Under the pieces are notes generated by a model that worked only from the letters and a program-made list of their open reading frames with translations, searched no databases and was not told the origin of the DNA. Positions 1 through 6,749 of a DNA stretch of 15,914 bases are shown here, piece after piece (the stretch's first letter is position 1; each line of letters begins with the position of its first letter). This stretch comes from Acidimicrobiaceae bacterium (lineage in GTDB: Bacteria; Actinomycetota; Acidimicrobiia; Acidimicrobiales; UBA8592). The position numbers and the translations under genes were made by a program. The stretch spans positions 1 to 15,914 of the forward strand of contig PAZD01000062.1 of the NCBI GenBank assembly GCA_002715405.1, in the 5' to 3' direction.

Positions 1-23
1 AAAAATTATTATCTCAGGTTGAG

Positions 24-1901
24 ATGATAAAAATTGGAGGATATGTGCCTAGTGTTAGATTAATATTATTTTTATTAATATCAATATTATTTAGTTTAGT
101 TGCTGCCGCAGAAAAAATTGAAAATTGTAAATGGGATAACAGGGGTGGAATTCCATGTATATCAGTCAGTAAGACGCCTAATACATCTGATTATTCTATA
201 GATGGTATTAACAAAACAATAATTACTAAAGAGGAAATAATTAAATCAGGAGCTATAGACACAATTGATATATTAAAATCAATTCAAGGTTTAGATGTTT
301 TTCAATCTGGACAAAAAGGACAACAAACTTCTATATTTACCAGAGGATCGGAGTCTAATCACACTCTTGTACTATTAAATGGAATACCGATAAATGATCA
401 ATCAACAACAGATGGTCTCCATGATTTTGGTCAAGATTTTATTCAAACAATCCAACAAATCGAAGTTTACAAAGGTCCAAATGGTGCACATTTTGGACCA
501 AGCGCAATAGCTGGAGCTATAAATTTTGTAACAGATATTGAATATAAAAATAGTTTTTCAGTAAGTGGTTTTGATGAAAAAAATAATTCTATTAATGCTA
601 ATTATACCAAGATAACAGAAAATGATTGGCATTTAAATTTTAAAGGTGCTTTAAATAGAAGCAAAACAGATAGTGCAATTGCATTAGGCAATGAAGATGA
701 TGGAGTAAAAAATCATCAAATAAATTTGAATGCTAAAAAATGGATAAATGAAAATTTAAAACTAAAATCTACTATTTATTCAAGAAAAACCAAAGCGGAT
801 TACGATGACAGCGCAACTATAGAAGAAGATGTTACTTCTAACAATGAGATGTATGCAATTCAAACTGTTTTAGAACATAAGACAATGAACTCCGAAGACA
901 TGCTTGCATTGCATTATCACAACTATGATAGAAAATATAATATACAAGGAATAAGAGATATATATTACAGTGAATCTTTAGTAACAAAAGGTGAAAAAAA
1001 ATTAAATTATAACAAAAAATTATCCTTTGGATATGGTGGAGAATATAAATATGATTGGGGTCACTTTGATAAAAAAAGCTGGATTGAGCAAACAAAAGGT
1101 CATATTAAAAACTTTGGTATTTTTGCAAACGCTGGTTATAAATTTAATGATGACCAAATATTATCTATATACGGTAGAAGTGACGATCATAATACAACTG
1201 GCCAAAATCAAACTTACAAATTAAATTTTTTACAATATTTAAATAAGTTAAAGTTTGGAATTACACACTCAACTGGTTTAAGGAATCCGAGTTTATATGA
1301 ACTTTATGGCGGTTCATCTAGTTATTCTGGTAATACTGAACTTAAGCCAGAAAAAAGTTCAACAAATGAAATATTTGGAGAATACGATATTTCAGAAAAT
1401 ATAAAATTCAGATCTACAGCTTACGAAACTGAAATTAATGACAGGATTGAACTAAATTCTTCTTGGTCACAATATGAGAATAAATTACTAAACATAAATC
1501 AAGAAGGTTTGGAAAGCTCATTAAATATTTCTGGAAATAAGCAAAACATATCTATTTCTTCAAATTTCTCAAAAAGTAGAAATGATGCGGGTGGTCATCA
1601 AAATAGAAGACCAGATCTTTCTTATGGGGTGAATTATTCTAAAAGTTTTAACGATGATAGATTTGGTCCTTTTGATTTAAATATGATTTATAAATATACT
1701 GGTAGATATCGAGATTGGGATGGTAGTGGAAATTCATTTCAAAAAAGTACTGATATTCTTGACCTCTCTATTAATAAAAATTGGTATGGAAGTACTATTA
1801 CTATAAATTTATCAAATCTATTAAATGAAAGATATGAAAAACCAGCAACGTACACGCAGGATGGTAGACAAATAAGATTTGGGTTTAAAAAATATTTTTG
1901 A
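24..1901 (+). CDS. TonB-dependent outer-membrane receptor, BtuB-like
   Basis: Outer-membrane beta-barrel transporter that would import a scarce ligand (cobalamin or another chelate) using TonB energy. Seen: a signal peptide at about residues 1-29 with hydrophobic core LILFLLISILFSLV and an AAA-E cleavage site; a short N-terminal segment with two cysteines (C35, C45); a plug domain at about 63-170 with the family pattern FTRGSESNHTLVLLNGIPIN and IEVYKGPNGAHFGPSAIAGAINFVT; then a barrel rich in alternating strands, ending in the classic terminal aromatic (GFKKYF). The 625-residue length is normal for BtuB-like receptors. The ATG at 24 gives a good signal peptide, but an in-frame GTG at 45 sits behind a strong GGAGG and may be the true start. 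The ligand is not provable; no cobalamin riboswitch is visible, though only 23 upstream bases are present. A second receptor tail follows the stop. Confidence 0.9.
   Translation: MIKIGGYVPSVRLILFLLISILFSLVAAAEKIENCKWDNRGGIPCISVSKTPNTSDYSIDGINKTIITKEEIIKSGAIDTIDILKSIQGLDVFQSGQKGQQTSIFTRGSESNHTLVLLNGIPINDQSTTDGLHDFGQDFIQTIQQIEVYKGPNGAHFGPSAIAGAINFVTDIEYKNSFSVSGFDEKNNSINANYTKITENDWHLNFKGALNRSKTDSAIALGNEDDGVKNHQINLNAKKWINENLKLKSTIYSRKTKADYDDSATIEEDVTSNNEMYAIQTVLEHKTMNSEDMLALHYHNYDRKYNIQGIRDIYYSESLVTKGEKKLNYNKKLSFGYGGEYKYDWGHFDKKSWIEQTKGHIKNFGIFANAGYKFNDDQILSIYGRSDDHNTTGQNQTYKLNFLQYLNKLKFGITHSTGLRNPSLYELYGGSSSYSGNTELKPEKSSTNEIFGEYDISENIKFRSTAYETEINDRIELNSSWSQYENKLLNINQEGLESSLNISGNKQNISISSNFSKSRNDAGGHQNRRPDLSYGVNYSKSFNDDRFGPFDLNMIYKYTGRYRDWDGSGNSFQKSTDILDLSINKNWYGSTITINLSNLLNERYEKPATYTQDGRQIRFGFKKYF
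36..40 (+). promoter_or_regulatory. Ribosome binding site that may favour a GTG start at 45
   Basis: GGAGG lies four bases before an in-frame GTG at 45, whereas the ATG at 24 has only a weak AGG-like match upstream. Starting at 45 would shorten the receptor by seven residues and still leave a complete signal peptide (PSVRLILFLLISILFSLVAAA). The choice changes only the n-region of the signal peptide. Confidence 0.4.
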
Positions 1902-1977
1902 TGAGAACTATACTCAAGCTTACCAATATTCAGTTGGAGGAAGAGAATTTAATTTTGGAATAAAAAAACAGTTCTAA
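1889..1977 (+). pseudogene. Orphan C-terminal tail of a second TonB-dependent receptor
   Basis: Directly after, and slightly overlapping, the stop of the receptor gene, another frame encodes NIFDENYTQAYQYS followed by VGGREFNFGIKKQF and a stop. This aligns without gaps with the last 28 residues of the intact receptor (NLLNERYEKPATY... to GFKKYF), sharing about 11 of 28 residues, including the GR pair and the terminal F that serves as the barrel-assembly signal. It has no start codon and no barrel of its own. The simplest reading is the 3' scar of a paralogous receptor whose body was lost or replaced by recombination. A programmed shift producing a double-tailed barrel is less likely, because barrel insertion needs a single terminal aromatic. 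Confidence 0.7.
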
Positions 1978-2013
1978 TACAACAATTTATTATGTGCATA
2001 TTTACTAATAAAA

Positions 2014-2068
2014 ATATGTTATTAATTTTAATAAAATAACTACAATTTAAATTTATGTTATCAAAAAA
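2014..2068 (+). repeat. 55-bp leader repeat, copy A
   Basis: Matches copy B at 2691-2745 with two mismatches (positions 2019 and 2029); the last 39 bases (2030-2068) are identical. It includes 41 bases upstream of an ATG at 2055 and the codons for MLSK. A looser match (GTGCATA) continues further upstream in both copies. Here the repeat leads into a decayed gmhA relative rather than a working gene. Confidence 0.85.
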
Positions 2069-2170
2069 TATAATTAATGTTATCAAAGCTGCATAAAAAA
2101 TTTGATATTAATCTTAATATTTAATATTAAAGAGGAATATCAGTGAATGTTGCGGATTTAGCAATAAACG
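2055..2170 (+). pseudogene. Decayed, internally deleted gmhA-like gene
   Basis: Starts with the same leader, ATG and first codons (MLSK) as the intact gmhA-like gene at 2732, then jumps to NIINVIKAA and a stop at 2094. This second part corresponds to residues 122-130 of the intact protein (NIINAIKAA), so about 340 bases between two TCAAAAAA stretches are missing. Past the stop, after a five-base length difference that changes frame, the DNA around 2131-2172 encodes NVADLAIND, matching NIVDLPLIV of the intact protein at the expected distance (85 versus 90 bases). Start, stop, frame change and colinearity all fit a dead paralogue. The 3' limit is uncertain because the MOSC gene begins here. Confidence 0.7.
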
Positions 2171-2611
2171 ATGTCAAAAGTTATAGAAATTGGAATTCAT
2201 AAAAATAGAGGTGATAAACCTTTTAATGTATATTCTGTTGAAGCTATTAAAGGTAAAGGATTATTGAATAACAGGCATTTTATGGATAATGCTGATGGAA
2301 TTTACCAAATTACACTTATAGAAATTGAAAATATCGATTATTACAATAAAATTTCGAAAACACAAATACCAGCTATAGATTTCAGAAGAAATATTATTAC
2401 TTCTGGAATAAGACTTAATGAACTAGTAAATAAGGAATTTTTTATTGGTAAGATTAAAGTCAAAGCACACGATTTATGCAGACCATGCTCTTATTTACAG
2501 AATATGCTAAATCAAAAAAATATAGTGAAAGAATTTTTGCGTACCGGTGGTTTAAGGTGTGAATTACTATCTAGTGGAAAAATTTACGTTGGTGATCCAA
2601 TTAAATGCTAA
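2171..2611 (+). CDS. MOSC-domain protein
   Basis: Small stand-alone MOSC (molybdenum cofactor sulfurase C-terminal) domain protein of 146 residues, YiiM-like in size. Seen: a GKG turn (28-30) followed by NNRHF in place of the usual GDRH, the FRRNI motif (71-75), the ISSGIRLNELV-like segment at 76-86 (actual residues ITSGIRLNELV), and the conserved LCRPC motif with C103 and C106, then RTGGLRCELL and a final GDPI. MOSC proteins are proposed to carry or relay activated sulfur to metal cofactors; the substrate of this one is unknown. The ATG at 2171 has no clear Shine-Dalgarno and sits where a decayed gmhA-like gene ends. It is flanked by the dead and living gmhA-like copies, so it looks like an insertion into, or survivor of, a duplication rather than a glycan gene. 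Confidence 0.85.
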   Translation: MSKVIEIGIHKNRGDKPFNVYSVEAIKGKGLLNNRHFMDNADGIYQITLIEIENIDYYNKISKTQIPAIDFRRNIITSGIRLNELVNKEFFIGKIKVKAHDLCRPCSYLQNMLNQKNIVKEFLRTGGLRCELLSSGKIYVGDPIKC

Positions 2612-2690
2612 ACATCAAAATAATATTATGATATTTATACACGTGCATACGCAGATTATTTTATATATAAAATTTTTCTAGACATAAAAA

Positions 2691-2745
2691 ATATGGTATT
2701 AATTTCAATAAAATAACTACAATTTAAATTTATGTTATCAAAAAA
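2691..2745 (+). repeat. 55-bp leader repeat, copy B, at the start of the intact gmhA-like gene
   Basis: Second copy of the repeat at 2014-2068, offset by 677 bases. It covers the 41 bases before the gmhA-like ATG at 2732 plus its first codons. Both copies carry the AT-rich stretch AATAAAATAACTAC just before the start region. No convincing Shine-Dalgarno sits before the ATG, so this leader may hold whatever controls translation of the gene. Confidence 0.85.
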
Positions 2746-3307
2746 AATATTAGAACATAGCACTGCAATACAAGATTTAGTCAATATTAAAAAAAACATA
2801 GATTCATCAATCAACAAAATTTTTAAAAGTTTAAAAGCAGGAAAAAAAATACTTATATGTGGCAATGGAGGATCGGCTGCAGATGCACAACATTTGACTG
2901 CAGAATTTTTAATAAGACTTAATCCAAAAATTAATAGAAAGCCTATTTCTATTGTAAATTTAGTAAGTGATACTTCTACTATAACAGCATGCTCAAATGA
3001 TTATTCTTTTGATATTCTCTTTTCAAGAAATTTAGAGGCTTTAGGAAAAAGTGGAGACATACTTATAATTATTTCCACTTCAGGAAATTCAAAAAATATA
3101 ATAAATGCAATTAAAGCAGCTAAAAAAAAGAAAATTTTTTCTATTGGATTTTTAGGGAATCAAGGAGGTAAGTGTAGGAATATTGTTGATTTGCCTTTAA
3201 TAGTAAACTCTTCTAATACTGGAATAATTCAAGAATGTCATATTTTCCTGGGACATTATATTTTTAATAGTGTTGAAAAATCATTGTTAAGTCCTTTGAG
3301 AAGGTAG
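2732..3307 (+). CDS. gmhA: SIS-domain phosphoheptose isomerase, GmhA family
   Basis: Predicted cytoplasmic sugar-phosphate isomerase; GmhA proper converts sedoheptulose 7-phosphate to D-glycero-D-manno-heptose 7-phosphate. Seen: the SIS phosphosugar-binding pattern CGNGGSAADAQHLTAEF (43-59), the second phosphate-binding loop STSGNSKN (115-122), and GIIQECH at 164-170. The residues matching the metal/active-site set of GmhA are present with the right spacing: H54 and E58, Q167 and H175. At 191 residues it is a normal single-domain family member. It opens a plus-strand run with a sulfotransferase and a NeuB-family synthase, so it may supply a heptose or related phosphosugar to the glycan pathway rather than to LPS core. 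A decayed relative lies upstream of the MOSC gene. Confidence 0.88.
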   Translation: MLSKKILEHSTAIQDLVNIKKNIDSSINKIFKSLKAGKKILICGNGGSAADAQHLTAEFLIRLNPKINRKPISIVNLVSDTSTITACSNDYSFDILFSRNLEALGKSGDILIIISTSGNSKNIINAIKAAKKKKIFSIGFLGNQGGKCRNIVDLPLIVNSSNTGIIQECHIFLGHYIFNSVEKSLLSPLRR

Positions 3308-3328
3308 ATTATACAATCAAAAGAGTAA

Positions 3329-4099
3329 ATGATAATTTCAAAATTTAATAATTTTATTTTTTTTAAAAATATGAAAGTTGCCGGCTCATCTTTTGAAATT
3401 TATCTTTCAAAATTTTGCAGTACAGAAGACATAATAACGCCTTTAAATTACAAAGAAGAAGAATTAAGAAAAAAACTTGGATACAAAAATAAACAAAACT
3501 ATAAAAAAAATTTTATAGAACAATATATTAATATTACTTTTTTAAAATATTTAGTTAAAAAAATTCCATTAACTAAGTATATTATTAATTACAAAACTCT
3601 TCCAAGACTTGAAGAAAGAAAATTTTTCCATCACATGCCGGCAACAAAATTGTATTCAATCATTGGTGATCAAATTTATAGATACAATAAAATTGCTATA
3701 TTAAGAAATCCAATATCTATGTTTGTAAGTATGTATAATCATAAATTAAAAATTCAAAATTTTGATTATATTGAATTTGATGAATTTATTGAAAATTATG
3801 CAGAAGAATTTTTTAATCATCAATTAAAGATAATTTCTTTAAATAATAAAATAATAATAGATTATTTTTTAATTTATGAAAGAATTGAAAAATCCTTCAA
3901 ATACTTAAATAAAAATATTAAATTAAATTTAATTTATAATGATTTTAAAGATATAAATGAAAAAAAATTTTCTAATCCAAAAAAATTAAGTGTTAATTAT
4001 TTAAAAGATTATCAAAAGAAAAAAATAATGATTTACGCAAATGAATATTATAGTGTTTACTTAAAAGCTTTTAAAATAATTGAAAATGAAAAGAATTAA
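3329..4099 (+). CDS. Sulfotransferase-family protein (first of three)
   Basis: Predicted to move sulfate from PAPS to a glycan hydroxyl. Seen: an N-terminal strand then the 5'-phosphosulfate loop KNMKVAGSS (13-21), which matches the PK.AGSS pattern of Sulfotransfer_2-type enzymes, and a 3'-phosphate-binding RNPISMFVSMY (126-136) with the arginine and serines in place. The rest is lysine- and asparagine-rich and not diagnostic. Length 256 residues, no signal peptide or membrane segment, so probably cytoplasmic or peripheral. An AAAGAG stretch precedes the ATG. Its end overlaps the start of the NeuB-family gene by 20 bases, so the two are probably translationally coupled and the acceptor may be the nonulosonate or its glycan. 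The acceptor is inference. Confidence 0.75.
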   Translation: MIISKFNNFIFFKNMKVAGSSFEIYLSKFCSTEDIITPLNYKEEELRKKLGYKNKQNYKKNFIEQYINITFLKYLVKKIPLTKYIINYKTLPRLEERKFFHHMPATKLYSIIGDQIYRYNKIAILRNPISMFVSMYNHKLKIQNFDYIEFDEFIENYAEEFFNHQLKIISLNNKIIIDYFLIYERIEKSFKYLNKNIKLNLIYNDFKDINEKKFSNPKKLSVNYLKDYQKKKIMIYANEYYSVYLKAFKIIENEKN

Positions 4100-4937
4100 C
4101 ATTATAGCAGAAATAGGAATTAATCATAATGGAGATATAAAAATTTCAAAGGAATTAATTCATTGTGCAAAAAAAGCAGGTTGCGACTTAGTGAAATTTC
4201 AAAAAAGAGATATAGATTTAGTCTACACTAAAAAACAATTAAATTCATTTAGAGAAAGTCCTTGGGGAAATACTTTTAGAGATGAAAAAAAAGGAATCGA
4301 GCTTTCAAAAAAAGAATATGACGAAATAAATAGTTTTTGTAAAGATTTAGATATTGGCTGGTTTGCATCAGCTTGGGATTTAAATAGTCAAAAATTTTTG
4401 AACAGCTATGATTTAAATTATAACAAAATTGCATCAGCAATGATTATAGATAAACAATTATTAAATGAAGTAGCTCAAATGAAAAAGCATACTTTTATTT
4501 CTACCGGAATGTCAAATTTAGATATAATTGATGAAGCAGTAAATATATTTAAAAATAAAAATTGTTCATTTGAATTAATGCATTGCGTATCCACATACCC
4601 AATGAGAGATGAAGATGCTAATTTAAAATGCATAGATACTTTAAAAAAAAGGTATAGCTGTGATGTTGGATATAGTGGACACGAAGTAGGTTTGGCTGTT
4701 TCATATGCCGCAGTAGCATTTGGAATAACAAGTTTGGAAAGACATATTACTTTATCAAAATCTATGTATGGATCAGACCAATCATCCTCACTAGAATTTA
4801 ATAAATTGCTTGAATTAGTTGGAGGTATAAGAAAACTTGAAATAGCTATTGGCAATGGAGAAAAGCAAATAATTAAAAGTGAAAAAAGTATGGAAGAAAA
4901 ACTCAGAGCTCATATTTTTCAAAGACAAACAAGCTAA
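4080..4937 (+). CDS. NeuB-family nonulosonate (sialic-acid-like) synthase without SAF domain
   Basis: Predicted to condense phosphoenolpyruvate with an aldose to form a 3-deoxy-2-keto acid of the sialic/legionaminic type. Seen: the opening AEIGINHNGD (10-19), VKFQKRDIDLVYTKK (38-52), WFASAWD (94-100), STGMS (141-145), VGYSGHEVGL (197-205 region) and ERHITL (220-225); H201 and H222 fit the two metal-binding histidines of NeuB, and E11 and K40 are conserved. The protein stops at 285 residues, right after the TIM barrel; canonical NeuB has about 60 more forming the SAF (antifreeze-like) domain that closes the partner's active site. A phosphorylated or otherwise different substrate is therefore plausible. 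The start overlaps the sulfotransferase; an alternative ATG is at 4086. The stop overlaps the convergent minus-strand gene by four bases. Confidence 0.85.
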   Translation: MKMKRINIIAEIGINHNGDIKISKELIHCAKKAGCDLVKFQKRDIDLVYTKKQLNSFRESPWGNTFRDEKKGIELSKKEYDEINSFCKDLDIGWFASAWDLNSQKFLNSYDLNYNKIASAMIIDKQLLNEVAQMKKHTFISTGMSNLDIIDEAVNIFKNKNCSFELMHCVSTYPMRDEDANLKCIDTLKKRYSCDVGYSGHEVGLAVSYAAVAFGITSLERHITLSKSMYGSDQSSSLEFNKLLELVGGIRKLEIAIGNGEKQIIKSEKSMEEKLRAHIFQRQTS

Positions 4938-5743
4938 ATTTTTAAAAATTTTTCTACAAATCTTTTATTAGTTAAAATATTATAAACTTGATTTGATGTA
5001 GTTCTGGCTGTTTGTAGAATCAAATTTTTTTCATATTTTTCATTTTTTAATAATTTAAAAAAATTTTTAAAATTAAACAATCCATCACCCAACTTAACAG
5101 TTAATAATTTATTATTTTTATCTTTTAAATGTATGTTGTGAGTAAATTTTATTATTTTTTTAATGTCTGTTTGTGAATAACCACAATCTAATGAATTTCC
5201 TGTATCAAAGTTTATACCAAATAATTCTTTTGGTAAACTGCTTAATAATTTTTGTATTTTGTATAAACTTAAATCAGTTTCGAACAAAATAATTTGTTTA
5301 TTTTTTTTTAATATGTTGGTTAATCGCTTCATTTTACTAATAAAAAACTTTTCATCTTTTTTTTTTAACGAAGCAGTTTCCAATAAGGGAACTATAAAAA
5401 ATTTTATATTAATTTTTGCACAATTCTCCAAAGTTTTTCTAAATATATAGAATTCATTTTTATTTTTTTTATCGATTGTAAACGGTTTTTGTAAAAAAAA
5501 ATCTGCAGTCAGAGATTCTATTTGAATTTTATAAATTTTTTTAAGTTTTTTTATTTTAGATCTGCCTTTTTTAGTATTTATTGGATTTTTTAAAATATTT
5601 TTTCTATCCACTATCCATTCTATTAATCTAATCTTGTTTTTGTTTGCTATTTTAAATTCTTTCTCCCAGTTGTTTTTTGGAAAGCTTTGAATATGATTTG
5701 TTTCTGGTTTGAGAAGCCTGCCTTGCATTATTCCTATTTTCAT
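4934..5743 (-). CDS. Sugar phosphate isomerase/epimerase, xylose-isomerase-like TIM barrel
   Basis: Last gene of the minus-strand operon. Seen: N-terminal IGIMQGRL (3-10), the IQSFP/W/EF segment (18-30) and IEW (41-43), a set typical of TIM-barrel isomerases found beside NeuB-type genes. Likely divalent-metal ligands are E155 (FETD), D180 (NFDTGNS) and H205 (HIHLKD). The fourth position, normally a glutamate, reads Q244 (LILQTAR). Length 269 residues, cytoplasmic. The gene starts four bases after the stop of the oxidoreductase gene. Together with the SDR and Gfo/Idh enzymes it probably reshapes the sugar before condensation. The precise reaction is unknown, and the glutamine may mean altered metal binding. 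Confidence 0.75.
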   Translation of the reverse strand: MKIGIMQGRLLKPETNHIQSFPKNNWEKEFKIANKNKIRLIEWIVDRKNILKNPINTKKGRSKIKKLKKIYKIQIESLTADFFLQKPFTIDKKNKNEFYIFRKTLENCAKINIKFFIVPLLETASLKKKDEKFFISKMKRLTNILKKNKQIILFETDLSLYKIQKLLSSLPKELFGINFDTGNSLDCGYSQTDIKKIIKFTHNIHLKDKNNKLLTVKLGDGLFNFKNFFKLLKNEKYEKNLILQTARTTSNQVYNILTNKRFVEKFLKI

Positions 5744-5747
5744 ATTT

Positions 5748-6749
5748 TTAATAACTTTTTAATTTTAAAGATAAATCTACTGTCTTAAAATCGTTTAAGA
5801 TTGAATAATTAAAATCTGGTTTAATTTTATTTTTTATACAATTATAAAAATAACTAATTTCTTTAAGAAAAATTTCATTTTTTTGGAATCTAAATTTTAT
5901 TTTTGATTTTTTTCCATTTATGTTTTGATGTATTAAATTCTTATTTAAATCAGCAACTATTACTCCATTATTTAAAATTAATTTAATAGTTCTATTTTTT
6001 GGGTTTTCATAATAATTTAAGTTAATATTACATATGATTTTTTTGTAAGAATTTTCTAAACAAAAAACAGATGATACTGTATCTTCAACATCAATTTTTA
6101 AATTAGAAAGTTTTAAATTTATTCCTAGTAATTTTTTAACTCTAAAGTTTTTAAATAAATATCTCATATAATCAAATTCATGAATTTGAGTTAAAATTAC
6201 TCCCCCTCCAAGTTTTTTATTAGAGGCATAACTTATTTTGTAATTTTCATAAGGATGAAAGTTTTTTAATGATTCACCATGATTAATTTGAACAAAATTT
6301 AAATTTTTTTCAATTTTGATTAATTTTTTTTTTAGAAAATTTATTATAGGATTAAATTTAAGTTGATAGCCAACCATTGTAATTATTTTCTTATTTTTCA
6401 TTAAATTTTTTATTTTTTTTAAATCTTTTTTTGATGTACAGATGGGTTTTTCAACAAAGAAATTTATATTTTGTTTAGCCAGTTGAATAATTTCTTCAGC
6501 ATGCTTAGACGATGGGGTACAGATAAATGCTGCATTAATTTTATATTTTTTCAAATTTGATAATGATTTAATTAAATTAATTTTATACTTTTTAATTAAA
6601 TCAATATTAATTTTTTTATTTTTATTATTTAAACTTGGAGTACTGAATTTTCTTCTATATGCATAAATTTTATCATTTTTAGAAATCTTATATAAATTTC
6701 TTAAATGTCTTTGACCAATTGAACCTAGCCCAATAAATAAAAAATTCAT
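5748..6749 (-). CDS. Gfo/Idh/MocA-family oxidoreductase
   Basis: Predicted NAD(P)-dependent sugar dehydrogenase, 333 residues. Seen: the Rossmann dinucleotide loop GLGSIGQRHLRNL (7-19), the family EKP motif (100-102) whose lysine takes part in catalysis, and the C-terminal-domain helix GGGVILTQIHEFDYM (181-195) with H190 and D193 in the usual H..D arrangement. It is the middle gene of a three-gene minus-strand operon: its ATG directly abuts the stop of the SDR gene, and the isomerase gene follows after four bases. Paired oxidation by this enzyme and reduction by the SDR would give a net epimerisation or deoxygenation of the nonulosonate precursor. That scheme is inference; the family and cofactor are clear. 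Confidence 0.88.
   Translation of the reverse strand: MNFLFIGLGSIGQRHLRNLYKISKNDKIYAYRRKFSTPSLNNKNKKINIDLIKKYKINLIKSLSNLKKYKINAAFICTPSSKHAEEIIQLAKQNINFFVEKPICTSKKDLKKIKNLMKNKKIITMVGYQLKFNPIINFLKKKLIKIEKNLNFVQINHGESLKNFHPYENYKISYASNKKLGGGVILTQIHEFDYMRYLFKNFRVKKLLGINLKLSNLKIDVEDTVSSVFCLENSYKKIICNINLNYYENPKNRTIKLILNNGVIVADLNKNLIHQNINGKKSKIKFRFQKNEIFLKEISYFYNCIKNKIKPDFNYSILNDFKTVDLSLKLKSY

Noticed and set aside
838..1095. 85-codon minus-strand and 65-codon plus-strand open frames inside the receptor gene
   Set aside because: Both are out-of-frame shadows of the TonB receptor barrel with no start context or motifs.
2143..2202. Short GTG-started frame with a Shine-Dalgarno-like AGAGG, read as a real leader peptide gene
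   Set aside because: Its residues match the NIVDLPL region of the gmhA-like protein, so it is better explained as part of a decayed gene; any leader role is kept only as a finding.
2612..2690. Promoter for the gmhA-like gene in the 120-base gap (TATATAAAA at about 2663-2672, TAGACA at 2679)
   Set aside because: No pair of boxes with acceptable spacing was found; the AT-rich background makes isolated -10-like strings meaningless.
4475..4855. 126-codon open frame on the minus strand
   Set aside because: It lies wholly inside the NeuB-family gene, whose motifs are unmistakable; the reverse product has no recognisable domain.
4937..4953. AT-only inverted repeat (AAATTTTTAAAAATTT) at the convergent ends of the synthase and isomerase genes, as a terminator
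   Set aside because: The stem has no G or C and no loop, and it is inside the minus-strand coding sequence; such palindromes are common by chance in this composition.
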